A DNA stretch of 64,000 bases from Arthrobacter celericrescens (GTDB taxonomy: Bacteria; Actinomycetota; Actinomycetes; Actinomycetales; Micrococcaceae): contig NZ_QYLP01000037.1 in the NCBI RefSeq assembly GCF_003614925.1, positions 1 to 64,000 on the forward strand, in the 5' to 3' direction. Of this stretch, positions 17,531 through 25,535 are shown one piece after another (within the stretch, counting starts at the first letter, position 1; each line of letters starts with the position of its first letter). The position numbers and the translations under genes are program-made. Below the pieces are notes generated by a model. It saw only the letters and a list, made by a program, of their open reading frames with translations. It made no database searches and had not been told where the DNA came from.

Positions 17531-18735
17531 AGCTCGGCTCCTTCCAGGCGGACTGCTTCCAGCGCTTCCTGCAGGGCTGAAGTTTCCAAACCGTCGGCGG
17601 AGCGCCCGCGCACATGGTCCAGGAAGCCACAGCAGACGCCGAGGTCGTCCTGGGCTTCCGCCAAGCGGCTGCTGTAGCTCGCTTTGCCCTTTTCCGTGCC
17701 GCCCTCGGGATCAAAGCCGAGGACGAGGGTGTCCGGGAACCGTGCACGCAGCTGTTCCATGGCCTGGGGCGGACGCACGGGATCGGTCAGGGTGACCTGG
17801 CAGTAGGCGGTCTCGGCCCAGGAATGCTCCGGCGATTCCAGGAGGTCGGCCAGCCGGCCGCGGAGGACGGCGAGCTCACGCGGGGCCCGCCAGAGGACCT
17901 CCGAAACCTCCGTTGTGCCGTCCGGGCCGACATCGAGGAGCCAGGCGCCCTTCCGATGCTTGGCTTCGGAGAACGAGTACGCCAGGGGCGAGCCGGAGTA
18001 GCGGACGTTCGGCGCGAGCTCCTGGCGGCCGTGGAGGTGGCCGAGGGCGGTGTAGGCGAATCCTTCGAAGAGGTCCAGCGGGACGGCCCCGAGCCCGCCG
18101 ATGCTCAGTTCGCGTTCGCTGTCCGAGGTGATGCCGCCGCTTGCGAAGGTGTGTGCCAGGACGACGGCGTGCACAGGCGCGGAGGCGTTCCGAGCCTGAA
18201 GGTCCTGCCGGATCCGCTGCACGGCAGCCTGGGTCACCTCGAAATGGTTGGCCCCGGCGTCGAGCTTTCCGGCGACGAGCCGCGGCTCAAGGTAGGGGAT
18301 TCCGTAGACCGCCAGCAGCGGCCCTGCCTCCTCCGCGCCGGCGGCAGAGGCCGTGACGACCCGCGCACCGTCCCCCGCCAGGGAAAACAGGACCGGAGAA
18401 TGGAGGTCCTCGACCCGGGTGCGCAGGTGGACTCCCCCGCGCTCCAGCAGGCGTGAGGCGAAGCCGAGCCGGATGGCGGAATCGTGGTTTCCGCTGGTGA
18501 GCACCACCTTGGCACCGGCGTCGGTGATCGCGACCAGCGCATCGTCCAGCAGCTTGACGACGTCCAGTCCGGGCAGGGCACGGTCATAGACATCGCCGGC
18601 GATCAGCACCACGTCCACTGACTGCTCGCGGACGAAGTCCACGAGCTGGGCGATGAACCCGCGCTGGGCGTCAAGCATTCCAACCCCGTGGAACGAGCGG
18701 CCCAGGTGCCAGTCCGATGTGTGAAGAAGCCTCAT
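17527..18735 (-). CDS. sbcD: exonuclease subunit SbcD (Mre11-like nuclease)
   Basis: 402 aa calcineurin-like phosphodiesterase. Metal-binding motifs in order: DWHLGRSFHG (about 8), GDVYDRALPGLD (about 47), SGNHDSAIRLG (about 82), and later AHTF and ALGHLHGRQE. Cuts single-stranded DNA and hairpins as partner of SbcC, which directly follows. The ATG is preceded by TAGCTT and 6 bases, so the transcript is probably leaderless. Confidence 0.97.
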   Translation of the reverse strand: MRLLHTSDWHLGRSFHGVGMLDAQRGFIAQLVDFVREQSVDVVLIAGDVYDRALPGLDVVKLLDDALVAITDAGAKVVLTSGNHDSAIRLGFASRLLERGGVHLRTRVEDLHSPVLFSLAGDGARVVTASAAGAEEAGPLLAVYGIPYLEPRLVAGKLDAGANHFEVTQAAVQRIRQDLQARNASAPVHAVVLAHTFASGGITSDSERELSIGGLGAVPLDLFEGFAYTALGHLHGRQELAPNVRYSGSPLAYSFSEAKHRKGAWLLDVGPDGTTEVSEVLWRAPRELAVLRGRLADLLESPEHSWAETAYCQVTLTDPVRPPQAMEQLRARFPDTLVLGFDPEGGTEKGKASYSSRLAEAQDDLGVCCGFLDHVRGRSADGLETSALQEALEAVRLEGAEL

Positions 18736-18741
18736 GTTTCC

Positions 18742-18747
18742 AAGCTA
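18742..18747 (-). promoter_or_regulatory. leaderless-type -10 box of sbcD
   Basis: On the minus strand TAGCTT, 6 bases, then the sbcD ATG. No Shine-Dalgarno is present. Confidence 0.55.
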
Positions 18748-18854
18748 GGGGGCGGCACCGACATTATTGGCCAGCGCGGCCCGCCGACACGGCTCAACCC
18801 GGGCGATCCCCCTGCTGTACCGCCTCCCGGAAGTGCCGTCCCCCGAAATCCCGT

Positions 18855-19841
18855 TCAGTCCCGTTTGCCGTCGAAGAAGTCGCGGGCTTCGTCCCGTTCC
18901 GCGGGAGCGGCGGGAGCGGCCGCCGCGGTACCCGGGACCGCTCCGCCGTCGGACGCAGATTTGTCGGACGCAGATTTGTCGGACGCAGCAGTGTCGGACG
19001 CGGCACCCGCGTCGGAGTCCATGCCCTCGGCAGCGGCGGCTGCATCCACATCAGGCGCGCCGGCGGCCCCGGCGGGCGCGGAAAACAAGGCGAAGCCGCG
19101 GAACACCAAGCCGGCGATGGCGGCACCGAACAGCGGGGCCACCCAGAACAACCAAAGGCCGCCGGCAGCCCAGCCGGAGGAGAAGAGCGCGGCGGCGGTG
19201 GCGCGGGCCGGGTTGAACGCGAGATTGCCCACGGCCTGTCCGAGCTGGAGGAGCACCGCAACGGTCAGGCCGACGGCGAGCGGAGCGGCCAGCGCGGGGC
19301 CCTTGCGCTCCCCTGCCTCATCCTTGGACCCTGTCTCATCCTTTGACATGGCGCCCAGGTAGACGGCCATCAGCACGGCGGCTCCGACAACCTCGAGCAG
19401 CAGGGCGGAAGCCATGTGCGCCTGGATGACCGAATGCTCGCCGAAGCCCGACGCCACCGTGTCGAACGCGGCCCGGCTGTCGGAGATGCTCGGAATGGTC
19501 CGGATCACGGCGAGGAGGAGGAAGGCGCCCAGGATGCCGCCGATCACTTGGGCGGCCAGGTACGCCAGGCCTTCGGCGAAGCGGGTGCGGCCGGCGACCA
19601 TGTTGCCCAGGGTGATGGCCGGGTTGAACTGTCCGCCGGAGAAAGCACCGAAGGCGAGCATCGCCGCGGTGACGGCCAGGCCGCCGGCCAGCGGTGCCGG
19701 AAGCGGGTTCGACTGCGGCAGGGCGAAGAGCGGAGCGCCGAGCGCAATCAGCACGACGAGCAGGGTTCCCAGTGCCTCTGCGGCGGCCCGGGTCAGCAAA
19801 CGGCTGTTGCCGGGGCGGAATGCGGACACAGTTGAGGTCAT
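18855..19841 (-). CDS. aquaporin / MIP-family channel with disordered C-terminal tail
   Basis: 328 aa. Six hydrophobic segments and the two pore half-helices are present: FNPAITLGN (N73) and FNPARATAAAL (N210), giving the double NPA signature. A water or small neutral solute channel; glycerol selectivity cannot be decided. Residues from about 262 form a low-complexity Ala/Asp/Ser tail that carries a DNA-level tandem repeat. Between TM4 and TM5 there is a charged insert (SKDETGSKDEAGERKG). It follows its own gap upstream of sbcD and no glycerol genes are near. Confidence 0.88.
   Translation of the reverse strand: MTSTVSAFRPGNSRLLTRAAAEALGTLLVVLIALGAPLFALPQSNPLPAPLAGGLAVTAAMLAFGAFSGGQFNPAITLGNMVAGRTRFAEGLAYLAAQVIGGILGAFLLLAVIRTIPSISDSRAAFDTVASGFGEHSVIQAHMASALLLEVVGAAVLMAVYLGAMSKDETGSKDEAGERKGPALAAPLAVGLTVAVLLQLGQAVGNLAFNPARATAAALFSSGWAAGGLWLFWVAPLFGAAIAGLVFRGFALFSAPAGAAGAPDVDAAAAAEGMDSDAGAASDTAASDKSASDKSASDGGAVPGTAAAAPAAPAERDEARDFFDGKRD
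18948..18990. repeat. 15-base tandem repeat inside the aquaporin gene
   Basis: GTCGGACGCAGATTT occurs at 18948-18962 and 18963-18977, with a third partial copy from 18978. On the coding strand it gives the peptide repeat KSASD. In-frame 15-base units can expand or contract without breaking the frame. Confidence 0.85.
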
Positions 19842-20056
19842 CTCGGGAAAATCCTTCGCGTCGGAGAGTGGTCCTGCCCGGGACGGTCCGCGCGCGGCGG
19901 GCAGTACACAAGGGAAGCACGTGGTCGTGGAATCACGGCAGGAGGAGGCGTTTGCCTACAGCATCCTGCCAGCAGATTCTGGGCAGTTCCTGAAGAATGC
20001 TAACAGAGGACCCGGGGGCACGAACTGAGCCGGCGAAGCCTGGGAGGTACCGAACG

Positions 20057-20422
20057 TCAGTGCCCCAGCGCCACTGCCGCGACCGCGGCGGCGCCCAGCA
20101 CCAGGACGGCCACGGTGCACAGCCGCATCGTCAGAACGGGCGGTGACGCGGGATCGGGTTCCCTGGCAACCTGGTGCAGGGAGCCCGACAACTGGCGGGT
20201 CCGGGCCCACACGACGCACCCCAGTACGATGGTCGCCGCGGCTGCGGCGGCCGCGCAGAGGCCCTCGTAGAACGCCCTGGAGGCTCCGCCGTCGCCGGCT
20301 GCTGCCGCGAGCCAGCCGCGCCAGACGAACAGGTCCACCACCAGCAGGGTCAGCAGGGTACGGCGCCAGGACAGTGTGGTCCGCTCGGCCTGCAGCCCCG
20401 GGTCGCGTCCGGCCAGGCTCAC
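20057..20422 (-). CDS. small DUF202 membrane protein (second of pair)
   Basis: 121 aa. ERTTLSWRRTLLTLLVVDLFVW near residue 14 is the DUF202 motif (a conserved arginine/tryptophan stretch leading into TM1), with three hydrophobic segments in all. Function of the family is unknown. The GTG start overlaps the stop of the upstream DUF202 gene (GTGA), so the two are translationally coupled. Confidence 0.82.
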   Translation of the reverse strand: MSLAGRDPGLQAERTTLSWRRTLLTLLVVDLFVWRGWLAAAAGDGGASRAFYEGLCAAAAAAATIVLGCVVWARTRQLSGSLHQVAREPDPASPPVLTMRLCTVAVLVLGAAAVAAVALGH

Positions 20423-20775
20423 CTCGCCACCAGGATCAGCACGGCAAAGACGAACGCCGCCACTGCCACCACGATGGTCATGAACAGCAGCACCCGGGAG
20501 AAGGGCAGCGCCTGGTCCTGGCGCATCGCCGCTTCCATGAGGCCCCAGCGGCGGTAGGCCATGAAGGCCAGCCCGGCTCCCACCAGGGCAAGAACCACGC
20601 ACAGCACGATGCGCACGGTCTGCGGGGCGATGTCCGGTGCTAGCTGGTCGATCGCCACGGCTCCTGCGAGCAGCGCAAGGGAGGTCCTGATCCAGGCGAG
20701 GAACGTCCGTTCGTTGGCCAGCGAAAACCGGTAGTCCGGTGTCTTGCCGGTCTTGCGCCACTCGGGTTCACGCAT
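20419..20775 (-). CDS. small DUF202 membrane protein, YidH-like (first of pair)
   Basis: 118 aa. FSLANERTFLAWIRTSLALLAGAVA (quoted in part: RTFLAWIRTSLALLAG, residues 23-38) is the DUF202/YidH signature; three membrane segments follow. The ATG at 20775 is preceded by GAAGAGGAGG at ideal distance, so I use it rather than the longer open frame upstream. Function unknown. Divergent from the ADP-ribosylglycohydrolase gene with 60 bases between. Confidence 0.88.
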   Translation of the reverse strand: MREPEWRKTGKTPDYRFSLANERTFLAWIRTSLALLAGAVAIDQLAPDIAPQTVRIVLCVVLALVGAGLAFMAYRRWGLMEAAMRQDQALPFSRVLLFMTIVVAVAAFVFAVLILVAR

Positions 20776-20822
20776 CTCTCGTCCTCCTCTTCCCGTGTGC
20801 CACCGTACCAGCGCGGCCACGG

Positions 20823-20828
20823 TAGATT
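20823..20828 (+). promoter_or_regulatory. leaderless-type -10 box of the ADP-ribosylglycohydrolase gene
   Basis: TAGATT, 7 bases, then ATG at 20836. No Shine-Dalgarno precedes the codon at useful distance. Confidence 0.55.
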
Positions 20829-20835
20829 TACAGGC

Positions 20836-21909
20836 ATGAGCGTTCCCCCTGTGCCTTCCTCCGCACCCACCCCGCAGTCCCGCATCCTGGGCTGCCTCTT
20901 GGGCGGCGCCCTGGGCGACTCCCTCGGCTACGCGGTCGAGTTCGATTCCATCGACAGCATCCGGGCCCGGTTCGGCGCCGGGGGTCTCACCTCGTTCGGA
21001 CAGCTCGACGGCGGCAGCCACTTTTCGGACGACACCCAGATGACGCTGTACACGGTCGACGGGCTGCTGGAGGCGCTCGAATGGGCGAACGGCGGCGTCG
21101 CTGCGGACGAGGCCGCCTGCCTCTGGCTGGCCTACCTCCGCTGGCTCGCCACCCAGGGAGTGGAGACGCCGTCGTCGGCACCTCTCCCCCAGCCCCGCTG
21201 GATCGACGGCCACGAGGTCCTGCGGCACCGGCGCGCCCCCGGCAACGCCTGCCTGAGCGGCCTCGCCGGTGGCGAAATGGGAACCGCTGCGCGCCCCGTG
21301 AACCCGGATTCCAAGGGCTGCGGCACAGTGATGCGCTCGGCGCCGTTCGGGCTCATTCCGCACATCAGCGAAGCCGCCGTCTACAAGCTCAGCAACGATG
21401 CCGCCCTATTGACGCACGGCCACCCGTCCGCACGGCAGAGTTCGGGGGCCTTCAGCGTGCTGATCCACCGGATCATGGCCGGGGCCGGGGTCCGGGACGC
21501 GGCGGAACATGCCCTGGCACTGGTGGAAGCTCTGCCCGACGCCGATCCCGACCTCGTGAAGCGCCTGCGCCGTGCACTGGAACAAGGAGGTGCGGTCCTC
21601 AGCCCTGAGGAACTGGTGGGGCAGTTGGGTGAGGGCTGGGTCGCCGAGGAGGCACTTGCCGTCGGGCTCTATGCGGTGCTGGCAACGGAGCAGGGCATCG
21701 GGCAGGACCCCGCCGGACACTTCCGCAAGGCGGTGGCGCTGGCCCTGAACCACAGCGGGGACAGCGATTCCACCGCCTCGATCGCAGGCAACATCCTGGG
21801 CGCCCGCTACGGGGAGGACGCCCTTCCCGGCGACTGGCTCGCCGTCCTGGAAGCGCCGGAACTGATCCGCGGCATGGGCGAGCGGCTGATCGCCGTCACC
21901 CTCGGCTGA
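20836..21909 (+). CDS. ADP-ribosylglycohydrolase family protein
   Basis: 357 aa, DraG/ARH3 fold. LGGALGDSLGYAVEF (about 20-34), SDDTQMTLYTV (about 63-73, metal ligands D D T), SKGCGTVMRSAP, THGHPSARQSSGAF and NHSGDSDSTASIAGNILGA (second metal site) are all present, so the di-magnesium centre is intact. Such enzymes remove ADP-ribose from proteins, nucleic acids or small molecules. There is no ADP-ribosyltransferase in the window, so the target is open. Confidence 0.93.
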   Translation: MSVPPVPSSAPTPQSRILGCLLGGALGDSLGYAVEFDSIDSIRARFGAGGLTSFGQLDGGSHFSDDTQMTLYTVDGLLEALEWANGGVAADEAACLWLAYLRWLATQGVETPSSAPLPQPRWIDGHEVLRHRRAPGNACLSGLAGGEMGTAARPVNPDSKGCGTVMRSAPFGLIPHISEAAVYKLSNDAALLTHGHPSARQSSGAFSVLIHRIMAGAGVRDAAEHALALVEALPDADPDLVKRLRRALEQGGAVLSPEELVGQLGEGWVAEEALAVGLYAVLATEQGIGQDPAGHFRKAVALALNHSGDSDSTASIAGNILGARYGEDALPGDWLAVLEAPELIRGMGERLIAVTLG

Positions 21910-21948
21910 GCGCCGCTGACCGGCACGAGGAATCCGGCCGGAAATTAA

Positions 21949-21960
21949 TAAGCGTGCTTA
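21949..21960. promoter_or_regulatory. palindrome over the -35 region of the small membrane-protein gene
   Basis: TAAGC-GT-GCTTA, extended by TTA (21945-21947) and TAA (21962-21964) with one mismatch in between, so 8 of 10 symmetric positions pair. The -35 region expected for the TAGACT box at 21982 falls at about 21959-21964. It looks like a small repressor operator; the repressor is not identified. Confidence 0.5.
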
Positions 21961-21981
21961 CTAAACGGGCGGTTCAAGGCC

Positions 21982-21987
21982 TAGACT
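21982..21987 (+). promoter_or_regulatory. leaderless-type -10 box of the small membrane-protein gene
   Basis: TAGACT, 6 bases (CATTTC), then ATG at 21994. The spacing supports the reality of this short gene. Confidence 0.55.
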
Positions 21988-21993
21988 CATTTC

Positions 21994-22314
21994 ATGGAAT
22001 CCCTTGAAGCGATCGGGCTGGTGCTGTCCGTCGCGGCGGCCTGGCTCGGGGTTACGCTCCTCACGCTGACGAGGATCCACCGCCCGGCCACGGCACGCCC
22101 TCGACGCAGAGTCGCTGCTCCGCCACCTGAAGCGGCCGGCCCCCCGGCCCCCAAATCGTTCCGCGCCCTTGCTGCAGAGTCCAAGGCCGCTGCTGCAGAG
22201 TCCAGGCGGTCCGTGAGTTCCAAATCAGGCAGCTACCCGCCTGTATGGCGCCGGCGGACACAGAGCCGGCCGGCAGTCGGCGGGACGGACAGGGAAGGCA
22301 GCCTGGCCCCCTAG
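21994..22314 (+). CDS. small single-pass membrane protein, unknown function
   Basis: 106 aa. I do not recognise a family. One hydrophobic helix (about residues 5-26) is followed by a basic, proline/alanine-rich tail with two copies of the peptide AAES separated by a few residues, coded by near-identical GCTGCAGAGTCC stretches. Evidence for a gene: a well-placed leaderless promoter with a palindrome over its -35 region, and no opposing gene. It is convergent with the exonuclease gene, 7 bases away. The C-terminal half has low-complexity composition, so part of it may be weakly constrained. Confidence 0.6.
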   Translation: MESLEAIGLVLSVAAAWLGVTLLTLTRIHRPATARPRRRVAAPPPEAAGPPAPKSFRALAAESKAAAAESRRSVSSKSGSYPPVWRRRTQSRPAVGGTDREGSLAP

Positions 22315-22321
22315 CGAGCGC

Positions 22322-23359
22322 TCAGGCGCCGCCCACCATCTGCAGGAATTCCCCTTCGGAGAGCACCTCGATCTGCTGGCCCCGGCTGTGCAGTTCCAGG
22401 ACGCGCTTGGCCTTTCCGGTCAGCCTGCCGCTGCGCAGGTCGTCGGCCACGAAGCCGTCGCCCACCACCAGCACCGTGGTCCGGCCGGTCACCCGGCTTT
22501 CGGGCCGCGCCCCCATTTCCGCGGCGCGCTGCTTGGCCTCGGGCCGGGCGATCGCCAGGTCGCCCGTGAACACCACGGTCTGCCCGAACAGCGGGTGGCC
22601 CGGTTCCGCCGCCTGGTTGGGAAGCGGGTTGGGGCCTTCTTCCGGCCAGGCGCCCCAGCCCCGGGTGGACTGCCCGACGGCGGCCCCTCCCGCCGCGGCC
22701 TGCCTGGTCGAGCCGGCGCCGAGCACTGCGGCGCTTCCCCGCGAGGCGATGGCGGCGAGCGTCTGCTTCGAGAGGACGCCTCCGGGACGGATGGCCTGCT
22801 GCGTCGGGACGGTCAGCCCGAGCGAGAGGTACAGTTCGGCGATGCTGTTGGCCTGGTTCCGGCGGGCGATGTCGACGAGGATGCCGGCGCAGGCCCGGGC
22901 GTCCTCCGCGGCGTCGTGGTGGTTGACCAGCGACACGCCCGCTTCCTCGGCCGCGTAGGGCAGCGAGTTGGACACCAGGGAGTAGCATCGGCGCGAAAGC
23001 ATCACCGTGCAGACGTAGTCGTAGGCGGGACCTGCCAGCCCGGACACTTCGAGGCCGGAGCGGATCACGCCGAGGTCGAAGGCCGCGTTGTGGGCTGCCA
23101 GGGTGTCGTCGCCGATGAAGCCGGCGATTTCCGGGAACAACTCGCCGAAGCGCGGCGCCCCGGCGACGTCTTCGGCGCGGATCCCGTGGATCCGGGTGTT
23201 GTGGAAATCGAAGTGGTCATGGTGTTCCGGCGGACGCATCAGCCAGGATGCTTCTTCGACCACAACGCCCTTCCGGACTTTGCTCAACCCCACCGAACAC
23301 GGCGATCCGCGGAAGCCGTTGGCCGTTTCGAAGTCGATCGCCGTAAAGTCCAATGCCAC
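22322..23359 (-). CDS. DnaQ-like 3'-5' exonuclease fused to a BRCT domain
   Basis: 345 aa. N-terminal DEDDh exonuclease (about 1-175): AIDFETANG supplies D and E, later AAHNAAFDLGVIR and HHDAAEDARACA supply the remaining acids and the histidine. A linker of about 80 residues follows, then a BRCT domain (about 265-340) starting LFGQTVVFTGDLAIARPEAKQRAAEMGA, as in NAD-dependent ligase. Probably acts in DNA repair or proofreading. The GTG at 23359 is 6 bases after TACCCT, and the product then begins MALDFTAIDFETANG like its relatives; the longer ATG start at 23398 lacks support. Confidence 0.87.
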   Translation of the reverse strand: MALDFTAIDFETANGFRGSPCSVGLSKVRKGVVVEEASWLMRPPEHHDHFDFHNTRIHGIRAEDVAGAPRFGELFPEIAGFIGDDTLAAHNAAFDLGVIRSGLEVSGLAGPAYDYVCTVMLSRRCYSLVSNSLPYAAEEAGVSLVNHHDAAEDARACAGILVDIARRNQANSIAELYLSLGLTVPTQQAIRPGGVLSKQTLAAIASRGSAAVLGAGSTRQAAAGGAAVGQSTRGWGAWPEEGPNPLPNQAAEPGHPLFGQTVVFTGDLAIARPEAKQRAAEMGARPESRVTGRTTVLVVGDGFVADDLRSGRLTGKAKRVLELHSRGQQIEVLSEGEFLQMVGGA

Positions 23360-23365
23360 GTGACA

Positions 23366-23371
23366 AGGGTA
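23366..23371 (-). promoter_or_regulatory. leaderless-type -10 box of the exonuclease gene
   Basis: TACCCT on the minus strand, 6 bases, then GTG at 23359. This spacing decided the start codon. Confidence 0.55.
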
Positions 23372-23437
23372 CAGGCAGCCATCCGGCCGGGACGCCAATG
23401 CATCGTTGCATCCCGGCCGGTGTCACAGCGGACCGGC

Positions 23438-24124
23438 TTAGGGAGTGGCCCTGCGGAGCGTGGCGTAGGACCCGGCCGCAAGCACCGCGCACACCAGCGC
23501 GGCCCAGCCGCTGATGCTCAACGGCGTCTGCTGGGCAAACCAGGCTCCGATTGTTCCCCACCACTGCAGGACCGTCGACAACGCGGCGGCGCCGATCAGC
23601 ACAGCGGCACTTCCGAAACCCACGATCAGCAGGCCATTGGTCCCCCAGCGCTTGAAAACCGTAGCGAACCAGAAACCGATGATGAACATGAACATCATCG
23701 CGACGAAGAGGAAGGCACCTGTGGCGTACCACGCACCGTCGCTGATCCACGGAAGCTGGAAGAAATAGCCCTGGAGACCCCACCCGTTCGTCGCTTCCTC
23801 AAGGACCCCGCCCAGCAGGTAAATGCCGGTCATGAAGGCCGCCATCAGGGAAAACAGACCGAGCGTCCCCAGGTAGAACGCACGGCGGCTGATGCTCAGT
23901 CCTTGGGAAAACGGGAACACGAGGGTCATGCTCTGGATTCCGAGGACAAGGAAATACCAGAAGGGCGCCTGGCTGCCCCCGCCGTACTTGACTTCATCCG
24001 TCGGCACCATGGCGTAGATCGCCAGGGACAGGGCAAGCGCCCCGCCCAGGACCAGCAGGGGCGTTCCGACGTAGGCCCACTTGTTGATCAACTGCATACT
24101 GGCTACTGCCACCACCCTGCTCAT
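23438..24124 (-). CDS. ABC transporter membrane protein of the YtrA-type operon
   Basis: 228 aa with about six hydrophobic segments and no signal peptide. I see no strict family motif; size, topology and position make it the permease of the adjacent ATPase. Its ATG overlaps the ATPase stop by 4 bases. Such ytr-like systems are induced by cell-wall antibiotics in Bacillus, but the substrate here is unknown. Confidence 0.78.
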   Translation of the reverse strand: MSRVVAVASMQLINKWAYVGTPLLVLGGALALSLAIYAMVPTDEVKYGGGSQAPFWYFLVLGIQSMTLVFPFSQGLSISRRAFYLGTLGLFSLMAAFMTGIYLLGGVLEEATNGWGLQGYFFQLPWISDGAWYATGAFLFVAMMFMFIIGFWFATVFKRWGTNGLLIVGFGSAAVLIGAAALSTVLQWWGTIGAWFAQQTPLSISGWAALVCAVLAAGSYATLRRATP

Positions 24125-25053
24125 CGCGGTACCTCCATGGCCTCGTCTACGGGTTTTTCAGCAGGCTTCGCGGACCATTCCGCGTCTCCCATGGTCTTGC
24201 GGACGATGAGGTGCTGCAGGGACACCGGCGAAAGGCCCAGGCCCAGTTCCTGCGCTTCCCGCCTTTCCTGCGCACTGAACACCCCTTCCATGGTGACTGA
24301 CGCCAGCGAGCCCAGGGTTTCGCGGTGCAGCACGGTCCGCCCGGCGAGGAAACCGTCCACGAGCTCCGCCGTTCCGGAGACGACGACGGCCGATCCCCTG
24401 ATGTTTTCGGCGTCGTCGTCGATGATGATCCGGCCGCCGTCGATCACCACCACGTGCTCCAGCAACATCGACACTTCATCGATGAGGTGCGAGGAGAGCA
24501 CGATGGTGCGCGGATGCCGCGCGTAGTCCGCCACGAGGTGGTCGTAGAACAGCTGGCGGGCGACGGCGTCGAGCCCCAGGTACGGCTCGTCGAAGAAGGT
24601 CACCTCGGCGCGCGAGGCAAGGCCTATGATCACCCCGACGGCGGAGAGTTGGCCCCGGGACAGCTTCTTGATCCGCCGGTCGACCGGCAAACGGAATTCG
24701 GCGGCGAGGCGGTCTGCGAAGTCCTGGTCCCAGTTGCGGTAGAACAGCGCCGCCGACTTGAACGCATGCTTGGGCTTGAAATCGTCCGGGTACTTCTGCG
24801 ATTCGCGAATGAAGCACATGCGCGACAGCACGGCGTCGTTCTCGTAGGCGCTGCCGCCGAAGACAAGCGCCTCCCCGGACGTCGGGAACGCCTGCGACGT
24901 CAGGATCGACATCAGCGTGGACTTGCCGGCGCCGTTGCGCCCGAGCAGTCCGTAGATGCGGTTCTCTTCGAATTTCAGGTCAACGGAATCCAGGGCGAGC
25001 ACATCCTTGTAGCGCTTGCTCAGCTTCCGCGCTTCCACGACGATGGCGCTCAC
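24121..25053 (-). CDS. ABC transporter ATP-binding protein of the YtrA-type operon
   Basis: 310 aa. Walker A GRNGAGKSTLMS (about 38-49), signature KLSRGQLSAVGVI (LSRGQ in place of LSGGQ, about 134), Walker B TFFDEPYLGLDA (about 152-163) and switch histidine in LSSHLIDE. The C-terminal 90 residues form an accessory domain. Overlaps the regulator upstream and the permease downstream by 4 bases each, so all three are made as a unit. Confidence 0.92.
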   Translation of the reverse strand: MSAIVVEARKLSKRYKDVLALDSVDLKFEENRIYGLLGRNGAGKSTLMSILTSQAFPTSGEALVFGGSAYENDAVLSRMCFIRESQKYPDDFKPKHAFKSAALFYRNWDQDFADRLAAEFRLPVDRRIKKLSRGQLSAVGVIIGLASRAEVTFFDEPYLGLDAVARQLFYDHLVADYARHPRTIVLSSHLIDEVSMLLEHVVVIDGGRIIIDDDAENIRGSAVVVSGTAELVDGFLAGRTVLHRETLGSLASVTMEGVFSAQERREAQELGLGLSPVSLQHLIVRKTMGDAEWSAKPAEKPVDEAMEVPR

Positions 25054-25430
25054 TGCACGGCCTCCTTCTCCGCCGCGCCGGCAGCGCGGGCGATCATGCC
25101 GCCGAGTTCCTGCGGCGAGATCCCCAACTTGCGCGCTTCCACCGTCAGCGGCCTGACGTACTGTTCGAAAAACTGTTCGGTCCGCCGCGCCACCAGCTTG
25201 GCGCGGGCTCCGGTGGCCACAAACATGCCGATCCCCCTTCGTTTGTAAAGAATTCCGCTGTCGACCAGGACATTGACGCCCTTGGCCGCCGTCGCCGGAT
25301 TGATCCGGTGGAACGCGGCGAATTCATTGGTGGACGGCACCTGCGCTTCTTCGGCGAGGGTTCCGTCCACGATGTCGTTTTCGATCAGTTCCGCGATCTG
25401 CACAAAGATCGGCCTGCTGTCATCGATCAT
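25050..25430 (-). CDS. GntR-family regulator, YtrA subfamily
   Basis: 126 aa. Short GntR protein: winged helix (about 5-75) starting RPIFVQIAELIENDIVDGTL, recognition region FAAFHRINPATAAKGVNVLVDSGILYKRRGIGMFVA, and only a short two-helix C-terminal part, which defines YtrA types. I use ATG 25430 (MIDDSRPIFVQ), preceded by GGGGGTGGGC, because the upstream ATG at 25463 lies inside the operator-like palindrome. It should repress its own ABC operon. Confidence 0.88.
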   Translation of the reverse strand: MIDDSRPIFVQIAELIENDIVDGTLAEEAQVPSTNEFAAFHRINPATAAKGVNVLVDSGILYKRRGIGMFVATGARAKLVARRTEQFFEQYVRPLTVEARKLGISPQELGGMIARAAGAAEKEAVQ

Positions 25431-25462
25431 GCCCACCCCCGCCACGCTCCCTAGTTGGTTCA

Positions 25463-25478
25463 TTACTTATGTAAGTAA
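25463..25478. promoter_or_regulatory. probable operator of the YtrA-type operon
   Basis: TTACTTA (25463-25469) and TAAGTAA (25472-25478) are exact inverse complements around TG. It lies 33 bases upstream of the regulator start. Alternating AT-rich palindromes of this kind are typical GntR/YtrA sites. Confidence 0.65.
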
Positions 25479-25523
25479 CCATACAAGGAAAGAACCAGAC
25501 GTCAAGCGCCCCGCGCATCCCGG

Positions 25524-25529
25524 TACTCT
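25524..25529 (+). promoter_or_regulatory. leaderless-type -10 box of dedA
   Basis: TACTCT, 6 bases, then GTG at 25536. Confidence 0.55.
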
Positions 25530-25535
25530 TGAAAG

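Noticed and set aside
15611-17677. 688-residue open frame on the plus strand
   Set aside because: Lies antisense to sbcC and the end of sbcD, both with full motifs; no recognisable domain.
22170-22210. Repeated GCTGCAGAGTCC in the small membrane-protein gene as a mobile-element footprint
   Set aside because: Two short in-frame copies only, without flanking duplication; more likely slippage in a low-complexity tail.
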